Positions 55,101-63,232 are shown, counted from the stretch's first letter. The stretch is DNA of 64,000 bases from Bacteroidales bacterium (GCA_017548985.1 JAFYYW010000021.1:62001-126000), one strand, 5' to 3'. The notes: a model not told the origin generated them from the letters alone. Numbers and translations are program-made.

Positions 55101-55291
55101 TGTTGGGTATGGTTCCTATGGCCGTTGGCCGGGGAGAGGGATCCGAGATGTGGAGATGCCTTGGTATGACGGTGTGTTGGGGATTGTCGTTCTCGACCCT
55201 GATCACGCTGGTGTTGATTCCCACACTTTATTGCATATTCGCCTCCATGCAGGAGAGGCGCCGCGCGAAAAAAGCGGCGTCAGCGGCTTGA
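52184..55291 (+). CDS. RND-family efflux pump, inner-membrane permease (AcrB/HAE-type)
   Basis: A 1035-residue RND transporter with twelve predicted membrane helices in two sets around large periplasmic loops. It opens with SAVSKPVTTALVFTAFAIFG, and TM4 carries the conserved acidic pair in ALSIAIGMVVDDAIVVLENI. The C-terminal half repeats the pattern (GIIILLGIVVKNGIVLIDY). Uses proton flux to export drugs or other hydrophobic compounds. The substrate is not predictable. Confidence 0.95.
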   Translation: MSLIRSAVSKPVTTALVFTAFAIFGIYSLINTSVALFPDFDANVVLVMSSYQGASASDVENNLTKLLENTLNSVANLKNLTSRSRENVSIIMLEFKYGTDIDEASNDIRDKLDLINSSLPDGATVPVLFKFGMDDMPVLILSATADKSMDGLDRILDDRVVTPLGRVTGVGTVSVAGAPAREIHVYCDPAKLEAYGLSVAGISQTIAAENRNVPSGSIDIGSESFSLRVEKEFKDPSELLDIVVSYRNGQVVYLRDVARVEDGLEEKSQISYTNGRRSAMIAIQKQSGANTVNVVKAAKQRIAEIAPTLPSDIQITEVVDNSSEILNTIDSLKETIIITLLVVMLVVFVFLGRWRATFIIVLSIPIALLGSLVYLFATGNTLNIISMSALSIAIGMVVDDAIVVLENISTHLERGEKPKEAAVHATSEVGISVIASTLTMLCVFIPLTMVSGMAGILFKQLGWIVSIIMIISTTAALTLVPMLCSRFLKSGPKTGKLHRAIFDPIEKFLAWLSDAYSRLIAWAVSHRGVVVALALAVFVGVLALLAPGLQTEFFPTMDEGRLSVSIELPVGTEQSVTGEFARNFADRMEREIPEIQVLQYRFGQASSENIIGSMQNNGSYVISMNVNIGSMEKRERSSTEIADIIRRDLAEYPEVKKATVSEGMGGVGGASSVQLEIYGYDFDETERIAKEVQAKMMEDPAFTQVVLSRDDYTPEYQVDFDREKLALNGLNSTTAAAAFSAAMSGSVNSFYREEGDEYNIRVIYDKRFRTSVEDIQNILIYTPLGGAVRVKDLGRVVEAKVPPTIERKNRERYISVTGIVAKGKALSEAVDATNRILKATDIPNNISTEISGDYEDQQNMFKDLLILIVLIVLLVYMVMASQFESFMSPLVIMFSVPFAFIGVIMGLRFTGTHLGVMAMIGIIILLGIVVKNGIVLIDYTILMRERGMSIVNASVTAARSRLRPILMTTLTTVLGMVPMAVGRGEGSEMWRCLGMTVCWGLSFSTLITLVLIPTLYCIFASMQERRRAKKAASAA

Positions 55292-55316
55292 TGAGTTTAT
55301 TATTCAATTCAATAAT

Positions 55317-55613
55317 ATGAAAGCGATATTCATAGCATATAACCAGGCCTATGGCGAGGAGATTGTTGAGCTCCTCGACGAGAAAGGGCAGAGGGGTTTC
55401 ACCCAGTGGATGGACATCCAAGGCAGGGGAGGCGAGGAAGGAGAGCCTCATTATGGCAATCATGCCTGGCCCACCCAGAATTACGCCATCTTGACTATGG
55501 TAAAAGATGACGCCAAGGCTTCGGAACTGCTTGAAGCCTTGAAGGATAAGGATGCGAAGTATCCGGATTTGGGCCTTAGGGCATTTTGTTGGACTGTCGA
55601 CAAGATGGTTTAG
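55317..55613 (+). CDS. PG0541-like, P-II-like transporter-associated protein
   Basis: A 98-residue protein with a ferredoxin-like pattern of two beta-alpha-beta units (MKAIFIAYNQAYGEEIVELLDEKG ... YAILTMVKDDAKASELLEALKD). I recognise it as the small protein that follows RND efflux genes in Bacteroidota (PG0541 type). By fold it may resemble P-II regulators. Its role in the pump is unknown. It lies 25 nt after the permease gene. Confidence 0.72.
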   Translation: MKAIFIAYNQAYGEEIVELLDEKGQRGFTQWMDIQGRGGEEGEPHYGNHAWPTQNYAILTMVKDDAKASELLEALKDKDAKYPDLGLRAFCWTVDKMV

Positions 55614-55617
55614 TGAT

Positions 55618-55648
55618 TTTGCTTGAAACAATGATTTTTTTAAATTTG
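55618..55648 (+). promoter_or_regulatory. Consensus promoter of trxA
   Basis: TTTG (55618-55621), exactly 19 nt, TAAATTTG (55641-55648), and a leader of about 22 nt. Confidence 0.85.
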
Positions 55649-55674
55649 TATTCTGAACTTTAATCAAGAATAAA

Positions 55675-55989
55675 ATGGAAATTACTGCCACTAATGAGAA
55701 TTTCGCGGGAATCATTTCCGCCAATAAGGTTGTTCTTGTCGATTTCTGGGCCACTTGGTGCGGTCCTTGCCGCATGCTCGGCCCCACAATTGAGGTCGTC
55801 GCGGGAGAATATGACGGGAAAGCCGCCGTCGTGAAGTGCAATGTCGATGACTGTGAGGATATCGCCGTCCAGTATGGTATCAGGAATATCCCGACTCTCA
55901 TCTTTTTCAAGGATGGACAAGCTGTCGACAGACTTGTAGGTAACGTCCCTAAGGCCGAGATCACGGCGAAGCTTGATGCTCTTCTTTAG
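55675..55989 (+). CDS. trxA: Thioredoxin
   Basis: A 104-residue thioredoxin with the complete active site WCGPC (C29, C32), the buried Asp in VDFWAT and the cis-proline in RNIPTLIFF. A cytosolic disulfide reductant. It has its own promoter. Confidence 0.97.
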   Translation: MEITATNENFAGIISANKVVLVDFWATWCGPCRMLGPTIEVVAGEYDGKAAVVKCNVDDCEDIAVQYGIRNIPTLIFFKDGQAVDRLVGNVPKAEITAKLDALL

Positions 55990-56018
55990 TATTTGACAAT
56001 CAAATTATTACAATAGAT

Positions 56019-56645
56019 ATGAAGAGAATGTTTATTGTGGCTGCCATAGCCACCCTCGCTTTCAGCGTTGGCGCCGCTGCCCAACGTTTTGACTATACCA
56101 GGTTCGGTATCACTGGTGGTGTGACTTCTTCTTCCAGTAAGGTGAAGAATGTCGATTCCAAGTCAATCTCCCTGTACCACGCCGGTCTCGCTTTGGAGAT
56201 TCCTCTCGGAGGCGGCTTCGCCATTCAGCCTGAGGCCCTTTACCAGGTCAAGGGAATGTCTCTCAACAACTGGGGTGATTCCACGACTGGTGAGATAGGC
56301 AAGTCTTTCGAGACAAAGGTCGGCTTTGTGGAGATTCCCGTGCAGATCCAGTGGGGACCGGACCTCGTCGCTTTCCGCCCCTATGGTTTCATCGAGCCTT
56401 TCATCGGCTACCAGATCTCATCTGGCGGTGACCAGACCTTGAAATCCGAGCTTCAGAAAGTAGAGTATGGAATGAGCCTCGGCGCCGGTATCGACATCTG
56501 GAGTCTCCAGGTCTCGGCCAAGTATTTCTGGAACTTCGGTAATGTTTACAAGGGAAGCATCAAAGAGACCGGAAACACTATCGCCGGACTTAAAGATGGC
56601 AACACCTTCAATGGCTTCGCCATTTCCGTCGCCATTTTCTTCTAA
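56019..56645 (+). CDS. Outer-membrane beta-barrel protein (porin-family, PorT-like)
   Basis: A 208-residue protein with a signal peptide ending GAAAQ and a beta-barrel pattern of alternating hydrophobic strands, ending in FAISVAIFF (aromatic C-terminus as expected for Bam substrates). Contains FAIQPEALYQVKGMSL and FVEIPVQIQWG as in OMP_b-brl_2 proteins. Function unknown. Its stop overlaps the next start (TAATG). Confidence 0.82.
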   Translation: MKRMFIVAAIATLAFSVGAAAQRFDYTRFGITGGVTSSSSKVKNVDSKSISLYHAGLALEIPLGGGFAIQPEALYQVKGMSLNNWGDSTTGEIGKSFETKVGFVEIPVQIQWGPDLVAFRPYGFIEPFIGYQISSGGDQTLKSELQKVEYGMSLGAGIDIWSLQVSAKYFWNFGNVYKGSIKETGNTIAGLKDGNTFNGFAISVAIFF

Positions 56646-57193
56646 TGGGAAGTGAGAAGGTTCCGGAGCGGAAGATAGTTTTCTTCTGCTCAGCTAGTTT
56701 CGATATAGACGATAAATACAATCAAGCTGCGCGGGAAGCGACCCGCGCGGCTTGTTCGCTTGGATATACAGTGGTTTCCGGCGGGACGGTCAAAGGCACG
56801 ATGGGGGTTCTCGCTGATGAGGTCGTCAAATGTGGCGGGCGTCATGTGGGTATCATTCCCCGTTTTATGAATGATGTCGTCTATCCGTCCCTTGACGAGA
56901 CTGTATGGACTGACACGATGGCTGAGCGTAAGGAATTGATGAGGGAGGGGACTTGCGTCGCGGTGGCCTTGCCAGGCGGGATAGGCACTCTTGATGAGTT
57001 GATAGAGACATTGACTCTCGCGAAACTCGACCTTTACAAAGGCAAAGTCATAGCCCTGGATATCGACGGATTCTACGAGCCTTTGAAGACCCTTCTCGAT
57101 CATTATGTCGCGACAGGTATGCTGGACATCCGTTCGAGAGGGCTTATCGCTTTCCCGAGAACTATTGAAGAGTTCACCGGACTTCTCAGATAG
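56645..57193 (+). CDS. LOG-family protein (TIGR00730, lysine-decarboxylase-like fold)
   Basis: A 182-residue LOG-family protein with the signature PGGIGTLDELIETLTLAKLD and an upstream VVSGGTVKGTMGVLADEV. Members are cytokinin nucleoside 5'-monophosphate phosphoribohydrolases or nucleotide pyrophosphorylases; the bacterial role is usually unclear. It overlaps the preceding gene by 1 nt and precedes the polyprenyl synthase by 3 nt. Confidence 0.88.
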   Translation: MGSEKVPERKIVFFCSASFDIDDKYNQAAREATRAACSLGYTVVSGGTVKGTMGVLADEVVKCGGRHVGIIPRFMNDVVYPSLDETVWTDTMAERKELMREGTCVAVALPGGIGTLDELIETLTLAKLDLYKGKVIALDIDGFYEPLKTLLDHYVATGMLDIRSRGLIAFPRTIEEFTGLLR

Positions 57194-57196
57194 ATT

Positions 57197-58177
57197 ATGC
57201 TTGACCGGATAAAGACACTTCTCGGACAGGACTGGACAGCGACCCAGGACATGATCCGTTATTCCCTCAAAAGTGATATAGAGCTTCTGGACGCGACCAA
57301 TTCGGCTATTCTCTCCACCGGAGGGAAGCAGTTGAGGCCGATTTTGTCCCTACTCGTCGCCCGTGCCTGTTCCGGGGGCAGCGCCTCTGAGGACAGCATC
57401 CGTTTCGCCGCCGCGTCGGAGCTCCTCCACAACGCCACCCTCCTCCACGATGACGTGGCGGACAATAGCGCGGAGCGTCGGGGTGTGCCGACTGTCATGT
57501 CTCTGCTCGGAGGTCCGGCGTCTGTGCTTATCGGGGATTTCTGGCTTGTGAGGGCAATGGAGATCATCCTGTCCTCCGAGACCCGGGGGACGAGGGCGAT
57601 CCGGATATTCGCCAAGACTCTCAGTGATCTGGCTGAAGGGGAGATGCTCCAGCTCCAGAAGGCGGAAAGTTGCGACACTACCGAGGAGGACTATTTCCGG
57701 ATAATCTACAATAAGACAGCCTCCCTTTTCGAGGCGGCAGGAGTCACGGCCGCACTCTCCGTTGATGTCCCGGAAGATGTGGTTGAGTCGGTGAGGGAGT
57801 ACTGCGTTTGTCTCGGAATAGCGTTCCAGATCAGGGATGACATGCTGGACTACTCTGACGGTGAAGGGCTTGGAAAGCCTGTGGGAGCTGATCTGGACGA
57901 GCGGAAGATAACCCTTCCACTTCTCGGAGCCTTGCGGTCAGTAGGCGATGATGAGGCGTCCAGGATCCGTTCACTGGTGAAAGATATTCCGGAGCATCCT
58001 GAGTATAAGTCTGAGATACGCGGTTTGGTATTCGGAAATGGAGGGAATGAATATGCCACTTCACGCCTTGTCGAATTCACTGGGAAAGCCATCAAAGCTA
58101 TTGAAAAGCTTCCGGATTCTGAGGAAAAAGAGTATCTTGTGAAAATCGCGCGTTTCACCGCGGACAGGAACAAATGA
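57197..58177 (+). CDS. Polyprenyl diphosphate synthase
   Basis: A 326-residue trans-prenyltransferase extending isoprenoid chains, probably for menaquinone. First Asp-rich motif: LLHDDVADNSAERRG, with Arg pair; second: FQIRDDMLDYSDGEGLGKPVG. Similar to IspB/octaprenyl synthases. The stop overlaps the holB start by 4 nt (ATGA). Confidence 0.93.
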   Translation: MLDRIKTLLGQDWTATQDMIRYSLKSDIELLDATNSAILSTGGKQLRPILSLLVARACSGGSASEDSIRFAAASELLHNATLLHDDVADNSAERRGVPTVMSLLGGPASVLIGDFWLVRAMEIILSSETRGTRAIRIFAKTLSDLAEGEMLQLQKAESCDTTEEDYFRIIYNKTASLFEAAGVTAALSVDVPEDVVESVREYCVCLGIAFQIRDDMLDYSDGEGLGKPVGADLDERKITLPLLGALRSVGDDEASRIRSLVKDIPEHPEYKSEIRGLVFGNGGNEYATSRLVEFTGKAIKAIEKLPDSEEKEYLVKIARFTADRNK

Positions 58178-59268
58178 CACTTGGAGATATCATAGGCAAC
58201 CGAGACGCTGTCAAGGCTTTGGGAGGGATGATCCGTGAGGGTCGGATCCCTCATGCCATGATGCTTTACGAGAATGACGGATGCGGGGCTATGGCCATCG
58301 CACTGGCTTTCTTGAGCGAGTTGTTCTCCAGCGAGCATAAGGTTTCCGGCTTGATACATCCGGATGTCCATTATGTCTATCCTGTCGCCACCGGATCGAA
58401 GGTGTCTGAGAAAGTCGACAAGCTCCGGGCTGAGTTGTTCCTGGGCTATTGGAGAGACTTGATGAAGTCCAACCCATATTCGCTTGAGAGTGAGATTAAT
58501 GACGCTTTCGGGATCGAGGGGAAGCAGACTGTCATTAACAACGCTGAAGCCAAGGAGGTCCTTGAGACAATTTACCTGACACCGGTGGAGGGTGGCTGGA
58601 AGGCTGTGGTCGTTTATCTCCCTGAGAAGATGAACACCACGGCGGCTAACCGTCTGTTGAAGGCGGTTGAGGAACCTCCGGAGAAAACGGTTTTCCTTAT
58701 GATCACCCATTCTCCCGAGAAAGTCCTGCAAACCATCACCTCCAGATGCCAGGCGTTGAGAATTCTTCCGGAGACTAAGGATGAGATTGTGGAGATACTT
58801 GTCTCGCGTTTCGGAAAGGATGAGGCTGAAGCCGCTTCAGCCGCCCAGATAGCGGGCGGAAGCGTGGGTGAGGCACTCCATTACCTTTCCGGCAAAGAAG
58901 ATTTCGAGGGGCAGATGGAGATCTTTTCCGGGTTGATGGAAGCTATTGATTCAAAGGATCTTATTACCGCGCTTTCGTATGGCGACGCTTTGGCCGGATT
59001 GGGGTCGCGGGAAAAACAGAAAGCTTTTTGTAAATTCGCGTCGGAGAACCTCCGTAAGATATTCCTGATCCAGCAGAAATTGCCTGGGATCGCGGGCCTG
59101 TCCTCGGATGAGGAAGAATCCCTGACCGGGATCGCCTCAAAGTGCAAGAAGAGTTTCCCCAGGCAGGCGCTTTCCTGCCTTGACCGGGCCAAACTGCTGA
59201 TAGACAGGAACGTCTCGCAGAAGATACTTTTCTGTGAACTAGTCGGGAGGTTGTATTCATTATATTGA
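58174..59268 (+). CDS. holB: DNA polymerase III delta' subunit
   Basis: A 364-residue clamp-loader subunit. It begins LGDIIGNRDAVKALGGMIREGRIPHAMMLYE, typical of delta'/gamma, with NRLLKAVEEPPEKTVFLMITHSPEKVLQTITSRCQ (sensor/SRC motif). The P-loop is degenerate (ENDGCGAMA), as expected for a non-hydrolysing delta'. The C-terminal helical domain follows. A 4-nt overlap links it to the polyprenyl synthase gene. Confidence 0.92.
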   Translation: MTLGDIIGNRDAVKALGGMIREGRIPHAMMLYENDGCGAMAIALAFLSELFSSEHKVSGLIHPDVHYVYPVATGSKVSEKVDKLRAELFLGYWRDLMKSNPYSLESEINDAFGIEGKQTVINNAEAKEVLETIYLTPVEGGWKAVVVYLPEKMNTTAANRLLKAVEEPPEKTVFLMITHSPEKVLQTITSRCQALRILPETKDEIVEILVSRFGKDEAEAASAAQIAGGSVGEALHYLSGKEDFEGQMEIFSGLMEAIDSKDLITALSYGDALAGLGSREKQKAFCKFASENLRKIFLIQQKLPGIAGLSSDEEESLTGIASKCKKSFPRQALSCLDRAKLLIDRNVSQKILFCELVGRLYSLY

Positions 59269-59276
59269 CGACCACG

Positions 59277-60461
59277 ATGGAGAATATAGACAACGAGACC
59301 ATCAAATTCGACTGCAGCCGCGGATGCACTGTCACACGTGACAGCGAGTCCGGAGAGTACGATTGCAACTACCGCCAGGGATGTTGCAAGCTCGAGGCGT
59401 ACAACTGGCTCAAGGGTGTGAACCAGGAGCAGTACAAAGATTTATTCGAGGTCCGTTTCAAGAACACCCGTAAAGGAATATATGTCAACGCCTCTGGCCA
59501 GGGAATCAAGACTGGGGACCTGGTGGTTGTCGAAGCCGCCAACGGTCATGATCTCGGGATCGTGACTCTTGAGGGCCCTATTGTCGGGCGCCAGATGAAG
59601 TGCAAGGGTGTCGACATGGATACCACTGTATTAAGAAAGATATATCGCAGAGCCAAACCTTTTGATATCACCAAGTGGCAAGAGGCTATCGCCCGGGAGC
59701 AGGACACGATGATCCAGGCCCGTCGCATCGCCGCGGAGCTGGGCCTCGATATGAAGATAGGGGATGTTGAGTTCCAGGGGGATGGGACAAAAGCGATATT
59801 CTATTATATAGCTGACGGCCGTGTGGATTTCCGGCAGCTTATCAAAGTCTATGCGGAGGAATTCCGTATCAGGATCGAGATGAAGCAGATCGGTGCCCGT
59901 CAGGAAGCCGGTCTCATAGGAGGACTTGGAGTTTGCGGAAGGGAGCTGTGTTGCGCCAACTATATCACCAATTTCCAGTCGATTTCGACTTCTGCCGCCA
60001 GGGTTCAGGATCTGTCGTTGAATCCTCAGAAACTCGCCGGCCAATGCGGCAAGCTCAAATGTTGCCTCAATTATGAGGTCTCCAATTACATGGATGCCCA
60101 GACCAGGATTCCCAAGGTCACCGAGCCGCTTGAGTTCGAGGACGGGCCGGTTTATCTGGTCAAAACCGATATCCTTCAGGAGATGATGTACTTCTCCTAC
60201 GAGAAGGGTTCTCTCACAAATATCTACCCGCTCACCGCTAGCGAGGTGCGGGAGATTATCATGATGAACCGTAATGGGGAGCGTCCGGATTCTTTAAAGA
60301 GCGATCCCGAGCCGATAGGACCTCAGTTCATATCCGCTGTCGGGGACGATAGCATCACCCGTTTCGACAAACCGAAGAAACAGAAAAGCCGGAACAGAAA
60401 CAGGAATCGTGACAATCGTGGCGGCGGACGTGGCAAGCAACCCCGTAAGGATCAATCATAA
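59277..60461 (+). CDS. ricT: RicT / PSP1-family protein
   Basis: A 394-residue PSP1-domain protein (YaaT/RicT family). Central PSP1 fold about 50-245 with ELGLDMKIGDVEFQGDG and VYAEEFRIRIEMKQIGARQEAG; conserved cysteines in GVCGRELCCANY and GQCGKLKCCLNYE, which in Bacillus RicT bind an Fe-S cluster. The C-terminus is Arg/Asn-rich and basic (NRNRNRDNRGGG). I use the ATG at 59277; a TTG four codons upstream overlaps the holB stop. RicT-holB-gldH order is characteristic of Bacteroidota. Confidence 0.9.
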   Translation: MENIDNETIKFDCSRGCTVTRDSESGEYDCNYRQGCCKLEAYNWLKGVNQEQYKDLFEVRFKNTRKGIYVNASGQGIKTGDLVVVEAANGHDLGIVTLEGPIVGRQMKCKGVDMDTTVLRKIYRRAKPFDITKWQEAIAREQDTMIQARRIAAELGLDMKIGDVEFQGDGTKAIFYYIADGRVDFRQLIKVYAEEFRIRIEMKQIGARQEAGLIGGLGVCGRELCCANYITNFQSISTSAARVQDLSLNPQKLAGQCGKLKCCLNYEVSNYMDAQTRIPKVTEPLEFEDGPVYLVKTDILQEMMYFSYEKGSLTNIYPLTASEVREIIMMNRNGERPDSLKSDPEPIGPQFISAVGDDSITRFDKPKKQKSRNRNRNRDNRGGGRGKQPRKDQS

Positions 60462-60467
60462 ATCGTG

Positions 60468-60908
60468 ATGAGAGGACGTCTGTGGATATCCGTCCTGGCG
60501 GTGGCGCTCGCATGCTGTTCCCGTCCTCCGTCCAGGGAGTTCTTCGTTCTCCGGGAGAACGCTGAATATGGAGACACTTACTCTTTCTCCCTGGACCTGG
60601 ATGACTCCACACGGACATATTCTTTGGATTTCTTCACCAGGCTCGAGAGGGATGCTTTCAGTGAGTTTCCGCCAGAGGATATAATCTTGGATCTCAGGTG
60701 GTTCTCTCCTTCAGACTCTATCTTGACGGACACCGCTTTCGTCAAGGTGAGGGATCTTGCGGGCTCCAGTTATTATTCTCGGGACCTGATAACCCCTTTC
60801 AGTCCGGATCTGGATCTTCCTGAGGTCGGGGAGTGGAGGCTCAAGGCCAAGATTGTCAATGATTCTGAGGAGATTCTGGGTTTGGGTATTGTTTTGAGAT
60901 ACGACTGA
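60468..60908 (+). CDS. gldH: Gliding-motility-type lipoprotein GldH
   Basis: A 146-residue lipoprotein: signal peptide ending ALAC (C17 or C18). Remaining residues form a beta-rich domain (YGDTYSFSLDLDD ... DLRWFSPSDS). GldH is identified mainly from its position after ricT and its size, and only moderately from sequence. In gliding species GldH acts in the motility machinery; in non-gliding Bacteroidales its function is unknown. It overlaps trmB by 1 nt (TGATG). Confidence 0.7.
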   Translation: MRGRLWISVLAVALACCSRPPSREFFVLRENAEYGDTYSFSLDLDDSTRTYSLDFFTRLERDAFSEFPPEDIILDLRWFSPSDSILTDTAFVKVRDLAGSSYYSRDLITPFSPDLDLPEVGEWRLKAKIVNDSEEILGLGIVLRYD

Positions 60909-61897
60909 TGGGACACGATAAACTCAGGAAATTCGCCGAGAATGAGACTTTCGCCTGCTTGTTGCAGCCGGATGCCTCCAAAGTTTTGGATAAGAGCGGG
61001 GATCCATCAGAGGGTCTCAAACTTCATGACCATCCGATAAAGGGACGCTGGAACGAGATGATGTTCCATAATGACCAGCCTATCGTGCTGGAGCTCGGTT
61101 GTGGGAAGGGAGAATACACGATCGATTTGTCCAGGAGGATTCCGGAAAGGAATTATATCGGGGTCGATATCAAAGGGGCTAGGCTTTGGCGAGGGGCCAA
61201 GACCGCCACTGAGGAAGGGATTGGGAATGTGGCTTTCTTGCGTACCAGGATCGAGTTCATAGAGGCGTTTTTCGGGCCTGGGGAGGTGAGTGAGATTTGG
61301 TTGACGTTTTCTGATCCGCAGTTGAAGAGCGAGAACAGCCGTCTGACCAGTCCGCTTTTCCTCGATCGTTACCGCAAGTTCCTCCGTCCCGGCGGAATCA
61401 TCCACCTCAAGACCGACAGCCGTCTCCTCCATGAATATTCCAAAGCCGTGGCCGTTGAGAACGGTCTTACCATACTTGCCGCATCGACCGATCTCTATGG
61501 CTCCGAGGGAGTATTCCCCCCGGCAACCGTGGCCACCCTCGGCTCCGCCGAGGCTTGTTCTACCCCCCAGTCGCTTTGCGACAGCCCCCATCGTGGGCAA
61601 ATCCCCACCTGTGGCGGGGCCCCCTTGGTAAGAGGGGGGACCGCCGGCGAAGCCGGTGGTGGGGTCCGCGGAGCGGACGTTGAACGGGGGGAATACTCCC
61701 TTGGAGCTGAGTTATTCGAAGTGCAGACGTTCTATGAGAGAATGTTCCTGTCGCAGGGGTACAAGATCACATATCTGGCGTTCACTATCGACCATGAGGG
61801 ACCGTACAGGCACCCGACAGACTTTGACTCGGATTATTGGCGCTCAATAGAGGGGCCTAGGCGCTTCGTTCACTCACCGGCCTCTTCCCAGAGGTAG
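60908..61897 (+). CDS. trmB: tRNA (guanine-N7-)-methyltransferase with in-frame repeat insertion
   Basis: A 329-residue protein, markedly longer than the usual TrmB (about 220-260). It makes m7G46 in tRNA. SAM motif: VLELGCGKGEYTIDLSRR, then YIGVDIKGARLWRGA. Catalytic motif: WLTFSDPQLKSENSRLTSPLFLDRY, followed by IIHLKTDS. Between LYGSEG and LGAELFEVQTFYERMF an extra segment of about 65 residues is inserted, encoded by the palindromic repeat at 61500-61707. The frame continues intact on both sides, so the protein is probably made with an extended loop. Overlaps the U32 gene end by 28 nt. Confidence 0.9.
   Translation: MGHDKLRKFAENETFACLLQPDASKVLDKSGDPSEGLKLHDHPIKGRWNEMMFHNDQPIVLELGCGKGEYTIDLSRRIPERNYIGVDIKGARLWRGAKTATEEGIGNVAFLRTRIEFIEAFFGPGEVSEIWLTFSDPQLKSENSRLTSPLFLDRYRKFLRPGGIIHLKTDSRLLHEYSKAVAVENGLTILAASTDLYGSEGVFPPATVATLGSAEACSTPQSLCDSPHRGQIPTCGGAPLVRGGTAGEAGGGVRGADVERGEYSLGAELFEVQTFYERMFLSQGYKITYLAFTIDHEGPYRHPTDFDSDYWRSIEGPRRFVHSPASSQR
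61500..61707 (+). repeat. Palindromic repeat inserted in frame in trmB
   Basis: Inverted arms at 61500-61522 and 61685-61707 match at 22 of 23 positions (GAGGGAGTATTCCCCCC core). Inside are perfect or near-perfect hairpins with 3-nt loops: 61537-61553 (CCTCGGC), 61570-61582 (GTCGC), 61640-61660 (ACCGCCGGC, one G-U or mismatch) and 61664-61678 (GTCCGC). Elements GCCACCCTCGGC, GTAAGAGGGGGGACCG and GGTGGGGTC are shared with the E2 insertion at 5398-5533, in the same order and reading frame. Confidence 0.85.
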
Positions 61898-63138
61898 AGA
61901 CGGTCGCCTCGACGAAGTTTGCGGTCACCTTTCCAGTCTTCCGGGAAAGAGACCGGAATAGAGCACAAATCACCCTTCCTGGCCTCTTGGACAGGTTTCA
62001 GATCAACCCTGATCTCTTTCACACTACCTTCGTAAACACCAGTGGTGGCCCCGATGGCGATATACTCGTCACCCACTTTGAAAGATCCCGATTCGACCAG
62101 GACTTCAGCTACCCCCAGGCGGTCATACCAGTTGGTGACTTTCCCGAAATAAGTTTTCCGGCGGGAAGCGTGGCTGCCGTAGATCTCGCTCCATTCCCCA
62201 AGCCTGGCACCTTGGTAATAACCATCCCAGAAACCTCTGTTGAACACCTCGGACAGCTGCTCCTTAAGATTTGAGGCAAGTTCATTTGTAAACGTCCCGT
62301 CGCAGACGGCGTCGGCTGCCTTCCGATAGCAGGAGGCGGTCCTTTTCACATATTCAGCTGACCTCGCCCTGCCCTCGATCTTAAGCACCCGGACACCCGA
62401 GTCTATGATCTTGTCCATGAACTCGATGGTACAGAGGTCCTTCGGGGACATGATGTACTTGTTGTCGATATTCAGTTTATATCCGGTCTCGAGGTCGGTA
62501 ACCTCATAACCCCGGCGGCAGACTTGGTAGCATTCGCCCCTGTTACCGGACTTCCCGTGGGCGTGGAGGCTCAGGTAGCACTTTCCGGATACAGCCATGC
62601 AAAGAGCCCCATGGGCGAACATCTCGATTCGCACCAGGCTTCCGGACGGCCCGGTAATCCTTTCTGTGTCAATTGCTTCCTTAATGGCTTTGACTTGCCC
62701 GAGGTTCAGTTCCCTGGCAAGGACGACCACGTCGGCGAACTTTGCCCAGAATCTCAGCGCCTCGATGTTAGAGACATTAAGTTGTGTTGAGGCGTGTACT
62801 TCCAGTCCGATCTCCTTGCAGTACGATATAGCGGCCATGTCAGAGGCGATTATGGCATCCACCCCGGCATTTTTAGCCGAGTCTAACGCTTCCCGCATCG
62901 CCTCGAGATCCTCATCGTATAGGACGATATTGAGGGTCATGTACGTCTTGACCCCTGCCTCACGGCAGATTCTTGTGATTTCAGGCAGATCCTCCGGACG
63001 GAAGTTATTGGCCGAGTGGGAACGCATGTTGAGCCGTCCGACTCCAAAATAAGCAGAGTCCGCTCCACCCTCAATCGCTGCCGCCAGGCACTCGAAATTG
63101 CCCGCCGGAGCCATTATCTCAATTTCCTTCCTATTCAT
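61870..63138 (-). CDS. U32 family peptidase-like tRNA-modification protein (TrhP/YegQ-like)
   Basis: A 422-residue U32 protein. The family signature is EMFAHGALCMAVSGKCYLS, with cysteines in GNRGECYQVCRRGY, MAPAGNFECLAAAIEGGADSAYFG at the start and SPKDLCTIEF. U32 members of this type (YegQ/TrhP) carry an Fe-S cluster and hydroxylate tRNA rather than cleave proteins; the collagenase label is historical. Convergent with trmB, overlapping 28 nt at the 3' end. Confidence 0.9.
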   Translation of the reverse strand: MNRKEIEIMAPAGNFECLAAAIEGGADSAYFGVGRLNMRSHSANNFRPEDLPEITRICREAGVKTYMTLNIVLYDEDLEAMREALDSAKNAGVDAIIASDMAAISYCKEIGLEVHASTQLNVSNIEALRFWAKFADVVVLARELNLGQVKAIKEAIDTERITGPSGSLVRIEMFAHGALCMAVSGKCYLSLHAHGKSGNRGECYQVCRRGYEVTDLETGYKLNIDNKYIMSPKDLCTIEFMDKIIDSGVRVLKIEGRARSAEYVKRTASCYRKAADAVCDGTFTNELASNLKEQLSEVFNRGFWDGYYQGARLGEWSEIYGSHASRRKTYFGKVTNWYDRLGVAEVLVESGSFKVGDEYIAIGATTGVYEGSVKEIRVDLKPVQEARKGDLCSIPVSFPEDWKGDRKLRRGDRLYLWEEAGE

Positions 63139-63158
63139 GGATTACCGATTGTGCTGTG

Positions 63159-63166
63159 CAAAGATA
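63159..63166 (-). promoter_or_regulatory. -7 box TATCTTTG for the U32 gene
   Basis: A perfect TAnnTTTG on the minus strand, about 17 nt before the ATG at 63138 after the start site. No -33 element is apparent. Confidence 0.62.
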
Positions 63167-63232
63167 GCCATTTTCGGATATTTTGGTTATATTGCGATTT
63201 AGTTGCGGATTAAGACCGCCGTGTTATAAGTT

